A stretch of DNA of 64,000 bases from Rhodococcus sp. CH91 (GTDB lineage Bacteria > Actinomycetota > Actinomycetes > Mycobacteriales > Mycobacteriaceae). Made by a program: the position numbers and the translations under genes. The stretch lies in contig NZ_JAKFYR010000009.1 of NCBI RefSeq assembly GCF_022554085.1, positions 124,001 through 188,000 on the forward strand, given 5' to 3'. Below, piece after piece: positions 18,150 through 27,228 of this stretch (positions are counted from its first letter, which is position 1; each line of letters begins with the position of its first letter). Under the pieces are notes generated by a model. It was given only the letters and a program-made list of their open reading frames with translations. It was not told the origin of the DNA and did not search any database.

Positions 18150-18962
18150 ATGACCGCAACGACGGCGTCGTCGCCCGCGCAGTGGCGTGGCCACGATCTG
18201 GGTACCCGCACGGTCGGCTACGACGAGCGGGACGCGATCCTGTACGCGCTCGCCGTAGGGGCCGGTGCGACGGACCTCGATCTCGTGTTCGAGGACAGGC
18301 TGCGGGTGCTGCCGACGTTCGCCCTGACGCTGGCCCAGTGGGCGCCGGACGCGCTCGGCGCACTCGGTGCGTTCGATACGAGTACCGCACTCCACGGCTC
18401 TCAGAGTCTCGAGGTTCTCGCGCCGTTGCCGCGGTCCGGGGAGATCACGATGTCGGCGCGTGTCGGCGAGGTCTGGGACAAGGGCCGGGCGGCGGTCTTC
18501 GAGGTCGTCGTCGAGAGCGACTTCTTCGTGGCGACCTGGTCGCTGTTCGCGCCGGGGGCGGGAGGCTTCGGCGGCGAGCGCGGACCCTCGGCGCCGGCTG
18601 CGCCCGAGGGAGAGGCCGATGTGGTCGGCACACTCTCCACCGGTGCGGACCAGGCCGCCCTCTACCGGCTGACGGGCGATCGCCACCACATCCACATCGA
18701 TCCCGAGGCCGCTGCGCGGATCGGGCAGCCCCGCCCCATCCTGCACGGACTGTGCACGCTGGCGGCGGCGACCTTGCCGCTCGCCGACATGCTCGGCGCA
18801 CATCCCGCCGATCTGAGGGAGTTGTTCGGCCGATTCGCCGCTCCCGTCTTCCCCGGCGACCGGGCGCAAGTGCGCGCGTGGGGTGGCCCGGCCGATGCCC
18901 GGTTCGACGTCGCCACCGAGACCGGCGCCGTCCTTTCCGGCGGTCGCGCCGTATTCGCTTGA
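18150..18962 (+). CDS. MaoC-family enoyl-CoA hydratase (double hot-dog)
   Basis: A 270-aa hydratase adding water to 2-enoyl-CoA thioesters, of the two-hot-dog-domain type related to M. tuberculosis Rv3538. The N-terminal half (residues 1-125) is the non-catalytic domain. The C-terminal half carries the R-hydratase signature YRLTGDRHHIHIDPEAA (Asp and His of the D-x4-H motif) followed by RPILHGLCT. AGAAAGGA precedes the ATG. It is followed after 26 bp by a FadD17-like ligase, forming a two-gene unit that could activate and hydrate a steroid side-chain acid. Confidence 0.82.
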   Translation: MTATTASSPAQWRGHDLGTRTVGYDERDAILYALAVGAGATDLDLVFEDRLRVLPTFALTLAQWAPDALGALGAFDTSTALHGSQSLEVLAPLPRSGEITMSARVGEVWDKGRAAVFEVVVESDFFVATWSLFAPGAGGFGGERGPSAPAAPEGEADVVGTLSTGADQAALYRLTGDRHHIHIDPEAAARIGQPRPILHGLCTLAAATLPLADMLGAHPADLRELFGRFAAPVFPGDRAQVRAWGGPADARFDVATETGAVLSGGRAVFA

Positions 18963-18988
18963 TCCGCAAAACTGTCTGGAGGAAAGAC

Positions 18989-20668
18989 TTGGACACCTTC
19001 GCAGAAGTAGTGCGCTCTCGTCACGGTGACCCGAAGGTGGGGTTGCGTTTCGAGGACCAGCAGTGGACCTGGGACGAGGTGATCCGGGAGAGCGCCGATC
19101 GTGCCGCCGCGATCGTGGCGACCGTGCCGGCTCCGGCAGATCGTCAGCGCCACATCGGGGTCCTGCTCGAGAACGTTCCGGACTTCGTGTTCTGGATCGG
19201 TGCGGGAGCTCTCGCCGGTGCCGCCGTCGTGGGTATCAATGCCAGCCGCAGCGGCCCGGAGATCGCGCAGGACATCAAGCACGCGGACATCGACCTGGTG
19301 GTGACCGAGTCCCGTCTCGCTCATCTCCTCGAGGGCGCCGAGCACGGACTTTCCGCCGACAAGATCTACGACATCGACGAAGCGCGATACCAGGAGTGGC
19401 TCGAGCCCTTCCGCGGCGCCGACCTGCCGGAGACGCAACCCTCGCCCGAGGACATCGCGCTGTTGCTGTTCAGCTCGGGTTCCACCGGTGCCCCGAAGGC
19501 CGTGATCGTGAGTCAGGGACGGCTCGCCCGCCTGCTCGGCCCCCTCACCGAACGTGTGCGCATGCGGCCGGATTCGGTGGCCTATCTGTGCATGCCGCTG
19601 TTCCACGGCAACGCCCTCATGCTCAATCTCGGCACGGCCATGCAGGCCGGCGCGACCGTCTGCCTGATCCGCAAGTTCTCCGCGAGCCGGTTCGCCGACG
19701 ACATCCACCGCTACGGCGCCACCTTCGTCAACTATGTCGGACGCGCCCTGTCGTACGTCCTGAGCAGGCCGGAGGACCCCCGAGACCGTACGAGCACCCT
19801 GGAACTGGCGTTCGGCACCGAGGCCTCGGAAGCGGACGTCGCCCGTTTCTCCGAGCGCTTCGGTTGCACGGTCGTCGAGGGCTACGGGCTGAGCGAGGGC
19901 GTCTTCCGGATCAACCGGACCCCGGACACCCCGTCCGGATCGCTCGGCGTCGCAGTCGGCGGGGTGGACGTCCGCATCCTCGACGAGGCCACCGGGGAGG
20001 AATGCCCGCGCGCCCGGTTCGACGAATCGGGTCGTCTGCTCAACAGCGAGGCCGTCGGCCAGATCGTCGCGTGCGGTGTCGCGCACACCTTCGAGGGTTA
20101 CTACAAGAACCCCGGGGCGATGGCCGATCGCATCAAGGGCGACGACTTCTGGTCGGGTGATCTCGGGTACCGCGACGAGAACGGCTTCTTCTACTTCGCG
20201 GGCCGGTCCTCCGACTGGCTTCGCGTCGACAGCGAGAACTTCTCGGCTGCCCCCGTCGAACGCATCCTTCTGCGGGTGCCCGGCATCCTCTCGGCACCGA
20301 TCTTCGCCGTGCCGGACCCCACGACCGGGGATCAGGTCATGTGCGCCGTCGAACTCGACGCCGATGCGGAGTTCGATCCGGCGGCCTTCGGGGCGTTCCT
20401 CGCGGAGCAGCCCGATATGGGGGACAAGTGGTGGCCGCGGTTCGTGCGCGTGACCGCCCAGATCCCGCTCACGGGGAGCAACAAGGTGAACAAGGCCCCC
20501 CTCCGGGCGGTCGCGTGGAACACCTCCGACCCGGTCTACGTGCGCGTGGGCCGGACCTCCGAGTACATCCTGCTCGACGACGAGGCACGGGCACGCATCG
20601 AGGAGGAGTTCGTCGCCAACGGTCGGGCGGCCCTGTTGCCGACCGCAGAACCGGCCCCGGCAGTGTGA
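18989..20668 (+). CDS. FadD17-like acyl-CoA ligase
   Basis: ANL-family ligase, 559 aa, closest in pattern to M. tuberculosis FadD17 (shared HIGVLLENVPDF, FSASRFADDIHRYGATFVNY and LGYRDENGFFYFAGRSSDW). Motifs: P-loop LLFSSGSTGAPKAVIVSQ, adenylate motif VEGYGLSEG and the C-terminal SNKVNKAPLR lysine. FadD17 activates C24-branched or C24 steroid side-chain acids, so a similar role is likely but the exact acid is not shown. Start: TTG at 18989, preceded by GGAGGAAAG at ideal spacing; no better ATG/GTG lies nearby. Ends in a strong hairpin. Confidence 0.82.
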   Translation: MDTFAEVVRSRHGDPKVGLRFEDQQWTWDEVIRESADRAAAIVATVPAPADRQRHIGVLLENVPDFVFWIGAGALAGAAVVGINASRSGPEIAQDIKHADIDLVVTESRLAHLLEGAEHGLSADKIYDIDEARYQEWLEPFRGADLPETQPSPEDIALLLFSSGSTGAPKAVIVSQGRLARLLGPLTERVRMRPDSVAYLCMPLFHGNALMLNLGTAMQAGATVCLIRKFSASRFADDIHRYGATFVNYVGRALSYVLSRPEDPRDRTSTLELAFGTEASEADVARFSERFGCTVVEGYGLSEGVFRINRTPDTPSGSLGVAVGGVDVRILDEATGEECPRARFDESGRLLNSEAVGQIVACGVAHTFEGYYKNPGAMADRIKGDDFWSGDLGYRDENGFFYFAGRSSDWLRVDSENFSAAPVERILLRVPGILSAPIFAVPDPTTGDQVMCAVELDADAEFDPAAFGAFLAEQPDMGDKWWPRFVRVTAQIPLTGSNKVNKAPLRAVAWNTSDPVYVRVGRTSEYILLDDEARARIEEEFVANGRAALLPTAEPAPAV

Positions 20669-20675
20669 GCGCAGC

Positions 20676-20720
20676 GGGACGCGGGGTCGCCGGGCCTCGC
20701 CCGGCGGCGGCCCGCGTCCC
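20676..20720 (+). terminator. Terminator after FadD17-like gene
   Basis: Outer arms GGGACGCGGG and CCCGCGTCCC enclose a perfect inner stem GCCGGGC-CTC-GCCCGGC. This separates the ligase from kshA, whose promoter must lie in 20721-20868. Confidence 0.8.
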
Positions 20721-20868
20721 TCGGCCCGGGGGGAAGGTCTCGAACAGTGAGACGCCACCATCAGGGGTGATGCCGATCACCTAGCGTTTCGGACGTATCG
20801 CGACGGATCCTCCCAGCGGACTCCGCCGCCTGAAATCCTCAACGCTTCCCTTCCTCCCGAAAGGACGG

Positions 20869-22035
20869 ATGACCGTGAGCCTCGGCACTTCCGAACAATC
20901 CGAAATCCGTGAGATCGTCGCCGGATCGGCTCCCGCCCGCTTCGCCCGTGGCTGGCACTGCCTGGGCCTGTCGAAGGACTTCAAGGACGGCAAGCCGCAT
21001 TCGGTCCAGGCCTTCGGTACCAAGCTCGTGGTGTGGGCCGACAGCAACGACGAGATCAAGATTCTCGACGCGTACTGCCGGCACATGGGCGGCGATCTCA
21101 GCCAGGGCACCGTCAAGGGCGACGAGATCGCGTGCCCCTTCCACGACTGGCGCTGGGGCGGCAACGGTCGCTGCAAGAACATCCCCTACGCACGACGCGT
21201 TCCTCCGATCGCGAAGACCCGCGCGTGGCACACCCTCGATCAGGACGGGCTGCTGTTCGTCTGGCACGATCCCCAGGGGAATCCGCCGCCCGCCGACGTG
21301 ACCATCCCGCGTATCGAGGGCGCGACGAGCGACGAGTGGACCGACTGGGTCTGGTACACCACCGAGGTCGACACGAACTGCCGTGAGATCATCGACAACA
21401 TCGTCGACATGGCGCACTTCTTCTACGTGCACTATTCCTTCCCGGTCTATTTCAAGAACGTCTTCGAAGGTCAAGTGGCCAGCCAGTTCATGCGCGGGCA
21501 GGCCCGTGAGGACACCCGGCCGCATGCGACGGGTCAGCCGAAGATGCTCGGAAGCCGTTCCGATGCAAGCTATTTCGGTCCGTCCTTCATGATCGACGAT
21601 CTCGTCTACCAGTACGAGGGATACGACGTCGAATCGGTCCTGATCAACTGCCACTACCCGGTCTCCCAGGACAAGTTCGTCCTGATGTACGGGATGATCG
21701 TCAAGAAGTCCGACCGCCTCGAAGGTGAGAAGGCGCTGCAGACCGCCCAGCAGTTCGGCAACTTCATCGCCAAGGGCTTCGAGCAGGACATCGAGATCTG
21801 GCGGAACAAGACCCGCATCGACAACCCGCTGCTGTGCGAGGAGGACGGCCCCGTCTACCAGCTGCGTCGCTGGTACGAGCAGTTCTACGTCGATGTCGAG
21901 GAGGTCACGCCGGAGATGACCGACCGCTTCGAGTTCGAGATGGACACCACCCGCCCGGTGGCTGCCTGGATGAAGGAAGTCGAGGAGAACCTCGCCCGTA
22001 AGGCTCTCGAGCAGCAGTCCACCACCACGGGCTAG
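20869..22035 (+). CDS. kshA: KshA, oxygenase of 3-ketosteroid 9-alpha-hydroxylase
   Basis: Rieske non-haem iron oxygenase, 388 aa, that hydroxylates C9 of 3-ketosteroids and, with KstD, opens ring B. Rieske [2Fe-2S] ligands: Cys70, His72, Cys89, His92 (YCRHMGG and CPFHDW). Catalytic iron: His183, His188 (DMAHFFYVH) and Asp307 (FEQDIEIW). ATG follows AAAGGA. Its reductase kshB lies about 1.3 kb downstream on the other strand. Rhodococci carry several KshA copies differing in substrate preference; the neighbourhood suggests a version dedicated to this accessory block. No KstR box is visible upstream. Confidence 0.93.
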   Translation: MTVSLGTSEQSEIREIVAGSAPARFARGWHCLGLSKDFKDGKPHSVQAFGTKLVVWADSNDEIKILDAYCRHMGGDLSQGTVKGDEIACPFHDWRWGGNGRCKNIPYARRVPPIAKTRAWHTLDQDGLLFVWHDPQGNPPPADVTIPRIEGATSDEWTDWVWYTTEVDTNCREIIDNIVDMAHFFYVHYSFPVYFKNVFEGQVASQFMRGQAREDTRPHATGQPKMLGSRSDASYFGPSFMIDDLVYQYEGYDVESVLINCHYPVSQDKFVLMYGMIVKKSDRLEGEKALQTAQQFGNFIAKGFEQDIEIWRNKTRIDNPLLCEEDGPVYQLRRWYEQFYVDVEEVTPEMTDRFEFEMDTTRPVAAWMKEVEENLARKALEQQSTTTG

Positions 22036-22044
22036 GAGCAGATC

Positions 22045-22314
22045 ATGCAGAACCGGATGGAACCGTTGCGGTGCGGCGAATGCGCCGCGCAGGTGCTGGT
22101 CCAGAAGAACAGCTGGGAGCACACTTCCATCCAGTGGAACGCCGATGCGCGCCGCCGTTGTCCTGTCGTGCAGGACGAGGGCGGCCGCGACGGCCGCCCC
22201 GGCGCGCCCCGGATGTCGTGCTCGAACCTGGACGCCTCGATCGTCCGGGCTGCCACCGCAGGCGTCATCGAGGTGTTCGACGACACGCCGGTCCGTGGCC
22301 CTATCGTGCAGTGA
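22045..22314 (+). CDS. Small cysteine-containing protein in the kshA operon, function unknown
   Basis: An 89-aa soluble protein, not recognised. It has CGEC near its N-terminus (Cys10, Cys13), later cysteines in RRRCPVV and MSCSNLD, and a conserved-looking core QKNSWEHTSIQWNADA, so a small zinc-binding or redox fold is possible. The ATG lies 9 bp after the kshA stop with AGGAG before it, and an SDR gene follows after 49 bp, so it is cotranscribed with kshA. It is not a standard ferredoxin. Cysteine spacing alone does not establish metal binding. Confidence 0.7.
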   Translation: MQNRMEPLRCGECAAQVLVQKNSWEHTSIQWNADARRRCPVVQDEGGRDGRPGAPRMSCSNLDASIVRAATAGVIEVFDDTPVRGPIVQ

Positions 22315-22363
22315 CCGTTCCCTTCCGACCTTCCGCTCCCGACTACTCCTCGAAGGACCAACG

Positions 22364-23167
22364 ATGCCAGAATCCCTCGACCTCGATCGTTCGTACTACG
22401 GCCCGTGGGCCGTCATCGCCGGTGGCTCCGAAGGCGTCGGTGCCGCCTTCGCCGACGAGCTGAGCCGCGCGGGATTCGATCTCGTGCTCATCGCGCGCAA
22501 GCCCGGCCCACTCGAGGAGACGGCGGACAAGGCGCGGAGCAACGGCGTACAGGTGCGCACTCTCGCGCTGGATCTCCTCGACGACGACGCCGTCGACGAG
22601 ATCCGCAAGGCCACACAGGACATCGAAGTCGGTCTGTTCATCTTCAACGCCGGCGCCAACAGCTACGGCCACGAGTTCGTCACCGGCGATCTCGACGGCT
22701 TCCGCGGCGTGATCGACCTCAACGTCCACCGGCAGATCGAACTGTCGCACCTGTTCGGCGGGCAGATGAAGGAGCGCGGCCGGGGCGGCATCATGCTCCT
22801 CGGTTCGCTCTCCGGCTACATGGGAGCCGAACACCAGAGCATCTACGCCGCGTCGAAGGCGTTCAGCCGGGTCTTCGCCGAAAGCCTGTGGCTCGAGCTC
22901 GCACCGCACGGTGTGCACGTGCTCGAACTGGTCCTCGGCGTCACCCGCACCCCGGCGATGGTGCGCGCCGGCCTGAACTTCGACATCCCCGGGATGCTCG
23001 TCGCCGAGCCGGAAGACGTCGCGCGCGAGGGCCTCGAGCACCTCCAGGACGGTCCCGTGTGGGTGGCCGGAGGAAACTACGAAGCCGCCGTCAAGCGCAG
23101 CGGTTTCCCCCGCAACAAGCTCGTCGAAGGTGCAGCCGCAGCGATGCGGGCTCTTCTGAACCGCTGA
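22364..23167 (+). CDS. Short-chain dehydrogenase/reductase in kshA operon
   Basis: NAD(P)-dependent oxidoreductase of the classical SDR family, 267 aa. Rossmann motif GGSEGVGAAF near residue 18, NAG at about 93 (FIFNAGANS), catalytic Ser and Tyr-x3-Lys in LGSLSGYMGAEHQSIYAASK. Likely substrate is a hydroxysteroid or hydroxyacyl intermediate because it is the third gene after kshA; the sequence does not show which carbon. ATG at 22364 follows GAAGGA. Followed by two long hairpins. Confidence 0.83.
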   Translation: MPESLDLDRSYYGPWAVIAGGSEGVGAAFADELSRAGFDLVLIARKPGPLEETADKARSNGVQVRTLALDLLDDDAVDEIRKATQDIEVGLFIFNAGANSYGHEFVTGDLDGFRGVIDLNVHRQIELSHLFGGQMKERGRGGIMLLGSLSGYMGAEHQSIYAASKAFSRVFAESLWLELAPHGVHVLELVLGVTRTPAMVRAGLNFDIPGMLVAEPEDVAREGLEHLQDGPVWVAGGNYEAAVKRSGFPRNKLVEGAAAAMRALLNR

Positions 23168-23189
23168 TCCGCCTCGGATCCCACCTACT

Positions 23190-23221
23190 CGTCCCCGGGT
23201 GCCGTACGGCACCCGGGGACG
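23190..23221. terminator. Perfect 32-bp palindrome after the SDR gene
   Basis: A perfect palindrome with no loop (left half CGTCCCCGGGTGCCGT). In RNA it would form a stem with a strained tip. It probably terminates the kshA operon, though such symmetry could also bind a protein. Confidence 0.65.
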
Positions 23222-23280
23222 CCCCATTTCACGACCCTTCGCTCACGACATCCGTCCGGCACGATCTCGCCCGGACGGAC

Positions 23281-23316
23281 GAAGGCCCCGTACCGCCGAC
23301 GCGGTACGGGGCCTTC
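23281..23316. terminator. Bidirectional terminator between kshA operon and kshB
   Basis: Perfect 16-bp arms (23281-23296 and 23301-23316) around the tetraloop CGAC, 18 bp before the leftward kshB stop. Confidence 0.88.
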
Positions 23317-23333
23317 GGTTCGCTACGGCCGGT

Positions 23334-24386
23334 TCAGAAGTCGATGCGCACGTTCTTGCTCTTGGGCCTGGCCTGGCACGCGAGGACGTAACCGTTGGCG
23401 ATGTCCTCCTCGTCGAGGATCGCGGAGGGCGGGGTGTCCACTTCTCCTTCGACGACGGTGCACGCGCACGACCCGCACTCGCCCTCACGGCACGAATAAG
23501 GAACGTCCAGGCCCTTCGACAGCATGATGTCCACCAGGGTGGCGCTGCGCGGCCATACGAGCTCGTGCTCCTCGCCGTCGAGTTGCACTGTCGCAGAGGT
23601 CGCGTCGGCGTCCGACTCGTCGAGCTCGACGAGGGGGACGTCGGCGAACGGATCGCCGGACAGCGAGGTGAAGACCTCGGCGTGGATCCGGTCCTTGGGG
23701 ACACCCGCCAGGAGCAGGCTCTCGCGGACGGTGTCCATGAACGGGCCGGGCCCGCACATGTACGCGCGGTGATCGGCGAAGGAGGAGATCAGGGTCGCGA
23801 GCTGCTGCGGGGAGGGCAGGCCCTGCACGCTCTCGAGCCAGTGGACGACGGTGAGGGCGTCGGAGTGTCGTGCGGCGAGCTCACGGAGTTCTTCGGCGAA
23901 GATGACGGACTTCTCGTCACGATTGCCGTAGACCACCACCACATTGCGGTTTCCGCTGTGCAGTGCCGACTTGAGGATCGACATCACGGGGGTGATCCCG
24001 CTTCCGCCGGCGAACAGTACGAGCTTCTCGGTGAGGTCGACCGGGGTGAAGACTCCCGCGGGAGGCAGCACCTCGATGCTCTGTCCGGCGGTGATGTTGT
24101 CGCACAGCCAGTTCGAGCCGTATCCGTCCGCGGTGCGCTTGACCGTGACCTTGAGCGGTTCGTCGGCGTGCGGTGAACTCGCCAGGGAGTAGCACCGCGC
24201 AACGGAACCCGTCACGTCGCTGGGAATGCGCAGGGTCAGGAACTGGCCGGGCTTGTAGGTGAAGTCCGCGCGGCGATCCTGAGGTACGTCGAACACCAGC
24301 GAACACGCGTCTGCGGTCTCCTGGACGACTGCACTGACGGTCAGCACAGCGGAACGTGAACTGACCGGTGCCTGGACGGCTGTCAT
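23334..24386 (-). CDS. kshB: KshB, reductase of 3-ketosteroid 9-alpha-hydroxylase
   Basis: FAD and [2Fe-2S] electron-transfer protein, 350 aa, passing electrons from NADH to KshA. Domains: FAD domain (RCYSLAS, residues 64-70), NAD domain (GGSGITP 127-133, CGPGPF 211-216) and C-terminal plant-type ferredoxin with Cys299, Cys304, Cys307 and Cys337. ATG at 24384-24386 begins MTAVQAPVSS; an upstream in-frame start would add nine residues. Convergent with the kshA operon. It can serve several KshA paralogues and is not necessarily dedicated to the neighbouring one. Confidence 0.92.
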   Translation of the reverse strand: MTAVQAPVSSRSAVLTVSAVVQETADACSLVFDVPQDRRADFTYKPGQFLTLRIPSDVTGSVARCYSLASSPHADEPLKVTVKRTADGYGSNWLCDNITAGQSIEVLPPAGVFTPVDLTEKLVLFAGGSGITPVMSILKSALHSGNRNVVVVYGNRDEKSVIFAEELRELAARHSDALTVVHWLESVQGLPSPQQLATLISSFADHRAYMCGPGPFMDTVRESLLLAGVPKDRIHAEVFTSLSGDPFADVPLVELDESDADATSATVQLDGEEHELVWPRSATLVDIMLSKGLDVPYSCREGECGSCACTVVEGEVDTPPSAILDEEDIANGYVLACQARPKSKNVRIDF

Positions 24387-24454
24387 CGCAGCGGGTTCCC
24401 TTCGATACAACAATTCTCGATCGGACCACGGTAGAACGCCGCCCGATACACACG

Positions 24455-24495
24455 CGCGTCTCCTCCCGGTAATCGGGACACCGGGAGGAGACGCG
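24455..24495 (-). terminator. Terminator after leftward MFS gene
   Basis: Perfect 16-bp arms at 24455-24470 (CGCGTCTCCTCCCGGT) and 24480-24495 around a 9-nt loop, just beyond the MFS stop and before kshB. kshB therefore probably has its own promoter in the 68 bp between this hairpin and its ATG. Confidence 0.88.
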
Positions 24496-24504
24496 GGTTC
24501 GGGA

Positions 24505-25938
24505 TCAGGCTGCGCGGGTGGTACGGGGAATCAGAAGCGTGAGGCCGACGGTCACCACGGACAGGACGATGAGCATGATGCCGACCATGTTGATTCCCGC
24601 GAGCGGGGTCGCCGCGAAGGCGAGCAGCATGGTGGCGATCGACGTACCGACACCCTGACCGGCGGTGCGCAGCACGGCATTCGTGCCGGTCGTCTCACTC
24701 GTGTTGTGCTCGGGCACCGACTCGACGATCAGGTTCGGGATCGCCGTGTAGGCGAAGGCGGTGGCGACGGAGACCACCACGACCATCGCGGTCATGGCGA
24801 CCACGGAGTGGTGCGCGGTGAGCATGACGACGGTGCCGACGATGAAGAGGGCGGTGCCGAGCAGCATCGACACTCGAGAGCCCACTGCGGCGGAGATCCG
24901 TCCGCTCAGCGGGGTGCACACGAAGCCGAACAGGGAACCGATGAACGACAGCCAGCCCGCGTGCGTCGCGCTGAGACCGAGGCCGAAGTCGCCGGTCGAC
25001 GGCGTCTGCATGATGATCGGGATGATCATGGTGACCACACCCAGCGGTCCCGCCGCGATCGCCACGGTGGCCAGCATCGTGAGGGAGAACTTGCGATCGG
25101 TGAACAGGCGCACGTTGATGATGGGGGAGGGGATCCGGAGTTCCCAGCGCACGAACAGGACCAGCGCGACGGTGCCACCGAGGATGAGGCCCAGGGTGCG
25201 CGTATCGGACCAACCCCACGCTTGGGACTTGTTGACACCGAGCAGGATCGCGGCGACAGCACCCGCAAAGCCGGCCGCCCCGACGTAGTCGATCTTCTCG
25301 GAGGTGCCGGTGGGCCGGCGCCACGGGAGGACGAACCAGACGAGCAGCAGGGCGAAGACGGCGTAGACGGCCGCGACGACGAAGATCATGTGCCAGCTGG
25401 CGTTGTCGATCAGCAGACCGGCGACGAGCAGCGACGCGGAGCCCGCGGCCACGGCGGAGCCCGAGATCAGCGCGACTGCCACAGGAACGCGCGCTGCGGG
25501 CAGGTGCTCACGGGCCAGGCCGATGCACAGCGGCAGAATCGCCCCCGCCACACCCTGGATCGCTCGGCCGATGATGATGCTGGTGAGGCTGTCACCGACG
25601 GCACTGATGGTCGAACCCAGCGCCGCGACGGCGAGAAGAACCATCAGGATCCGTTCGCGGCCGTACATGTCGCCGAGTCGGCCGCACACCGCGGCGGATG
25701 CCGCCGAGACGAGCAGGAAGGCGGTCACCGCCCACCCGACCGTCGAGGCGTTGCTGTCGAATTCGGTGATCAGCGTCGGGATCGCAGCGAACATCATCGA
25801 TGTTTCGAATGCGCTGATGATCTCGACGGCGATCAGGACCGACACGATCACCCATACCGGCCGCTGCCGGTCGAATCGACCGTTCCCCTTGGGAACTGCG
25901 GATTCCTGTTGGGAGAGTTCGTTGGCGTAGGACGTCAC
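24505..25938 (-). CDS. MFS transporter (14-TM DHA2/EmrB-like)
   Basis: Inner-membrane proton-coupled transporter, 477 aa, with about 14 hydrophobic helices. Family motifs: motif A GRLGDMYGRERILM after helix 2, motif C-like LPLCIGLAREHLPAARVPV region, and a long C-terminal half ending LLIPRTTRAA. A polar cytoplasmic N-terminus of about 35 residues precedes helix 1. The DHA2 group usually exports amphipathic compounds. Here it may move steroids or toxic intermediates, an inference from the surrounding steroid genes. Confidence 0.83.
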   Translation of the reverse strand: MTSYANELSQQESAVPKGNGRFDRQRPVWVIVSVLIAVEIISAFETSMMFAAIPTLITEFDSNASTVGWAVTAFLLVSAASAAVCGRLGDMYGRERILMVLLAVAALGSTISAVGDSLTSIIIGRAIQGVAGAILPLCIGLAREHLPAARVPVAVALISGSAVAAGSASLLVAGLLIDNASWHMIFVVAAVYAVFALLLVWFVLPWRRPTGTSEKIDYVGAAGFAGAVAAILLGVNKSQAWGWSDTRTLGLILGGTVALVLFVRWELRIPSPIINVRLFTDRKFSLTMLATVAIAAGPLGVVTMIIPIIMQTPSTGDFGLGLSATHAGWLSFIGSLFGFVCTPLSGRISAAVGSRVSMLLGTALFIVGTVVMLTAHHSVVAMTAMVVVVSVATAFAYTAIPNLIVESVPEHNTSETTGTNAVLRTAGQGVGTSIATMLLAFAATPLAGINMVGIMLIVLSVVTVGLTLLIPRTTRAA

Positions 25939-26082
25939 GGCACATTCCAGACTCTCGGCGGCCCGATCGCGGGCCGAAGTTCCTGCCCCTGGAAAAGGGA
26001 GTGGTTCGGATCACTTTCTAGGGCAGGTGAGGGTCGTCTCGCCGTGCAATCTCGCTGAGCGAGACCGCGTCCGACGCACGGA

Positions 26083-27228
26083 TCAGATCAATGCGGCCTC
26101 GTGTACCGTGCGGTCGAACTCGGGCAACTCGGCGCCGTCACGAAGAATCGTCGCGAGCGACGGGTCCGCGAGGTGCAGTCGTCCGATGGCGATCAGGTCG
26201 AATTCGTCCTCGCCGAGGCGGCGTTCGAGTTCGGGAACGTTGTTGCGCACGGGGGCGGCCCCCTGCATACGGCTCTCGCGCAACGATGTCGAGATACCGA
26301 CGCTGCCCACGGCCATCGACAGGGCGCCGGTGACCTTCTTCGCCCATCCCGCGAGGCTCAGATCGCTTCCCTCGAAGGCCGGAATGTCGAAGCGGCGGAT
26401 GCTCGCGTCGAACACGTCGACGCCGGCCTCCTTCAAGGGGGTGAGGACGGCCTTCAGTTCGTCCGGGGTGTGGGCGATCCGCGCTTCGTAGTTCTGCTGC
26501 TTGTGCTGCGAGAAGCGGTAGAAGATCGGCAGGTCGGCGCCGATCCGGGTGCGGATTGCTGCCACGACCGCCGCGGGGAAGCGGGTGCGGCGCTCGAGAT
26601 CACCGCCCCACTCGTCGTCGCGGAGGTTGGTGCCTTCCCACAGGAATGCGTCGAGCAGGTAGCCGTGTCCGCCGTGCAGCGCGATGCCGTCGAAGCCGAC
26701 CTCCGCAGCGTTGGCGGCGGCGTTCGCGTATGCCGAGATCACCTGCTCGATGTCCTCGGTCGTCATCGCCCGCGTGGGTACGGATGCTCGCGTGACGTAG
26801 TCCTCGCCGTAGGAGGTCACACCCGGCTCGCCCCAGATCCCGGACGGGCGCATGGGAGTGAGTGCGGGATCGACGTCGGCGGTCATCGCACCCCACAGGG
26901 GGCCGACGTGCCACAGCTGCGGGACGATGCGTCCACCCTCGGCGTGGATCGCGTCGACGACACGGCTCCAGCCCTCGAGGGCGGCCTCGCCGTACATGTG
27001 GGGCACGCGGGGGTTGTCGACCGCGGTGGGGTGATCGATGGCGACACCCTCGGTGACGATCAGTGCCGTGCCGCCGGCCGCGCGGCGCCGGTAGTACTCG
27101 ACCACGTCGGGGCCGGGGATGCCCCCCGGCGAATGGGACCGGGTCATCGGAGACATCACGATGCGGTTGCGGAGCTCGAGGGAGCGCACCGACAGGGGGC
27201 GGAAGAGGGGGGACTCGGCTTCGGTCAT
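26083..27228 (-). CDS. Old-yellow-enzyme family NADH:flavin oxidoreductase
   Basis: FMN-dependent TIM-barrel ene-reductase, 381 aa. It starts LFRPLSVRSLELRNRIVMSP (FMN-binding N-terminus), has the substrate-binding pair in ALHGGHGYLLDAFLW, the characteristic NLRDDEWGG and a C-terminal LIAIGRLHLADPSLA. OYE homologues can reduce or desaturate the enone of steroid ring A. In this cluster a ring-A double-bond function is plausible but not proven. Divergent from the IclR regulator gene across 279 bp, the usual arrangement of a regulator and its target. Confidence 0.83.
   Translation of the reverse strand: MTEAESPLFRPLSVRSLELRNRIVMSPMTRSHSPGGIPGPDVVEYYRRRAAGGTALIVTEGVAIDHPTAVDNPRVPHMYGEAALEGWSRVVDAIHAEGGRIVPQLWHVGPLWGAMTADVDPALTPMRPSGIWGEPGVTSYGEDYVTRASVPTRAMTTEDIEQVISAYANAAANAAEVGFDGIALHGGHGYLLDAFLWEGTNLRDDEWGGDLERRTRFPAAVVAAIRTRIGADLPIFYRFSQHKQQNYEARIAHTPDELKAVLTPLKEAGVDVFDASIRRFDIPAFEGSDLSLAGWAKKVTGALSMAVGSVGISTSLRESRMQGAAPVRNNVPELERRLGEDEFDLIAIGRLHLADPSLATILRDGAELPEFDRTVHEAALI

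Noticed and set aside
18662-20761. Leftward frame of 699 codons opposite the FadD17-like ligase
   Set aside because: Antisense to a complete ligase with all ANL motifs; its composition is low in hydrophobic residues and rich in Arg, Gly, Asp and Gln.
20721-20868. KstR box upstream of kshA
   Set aside because: No TnnAACnnGTTnnA match and no ACCAAGC palindrome was seen in this gap.
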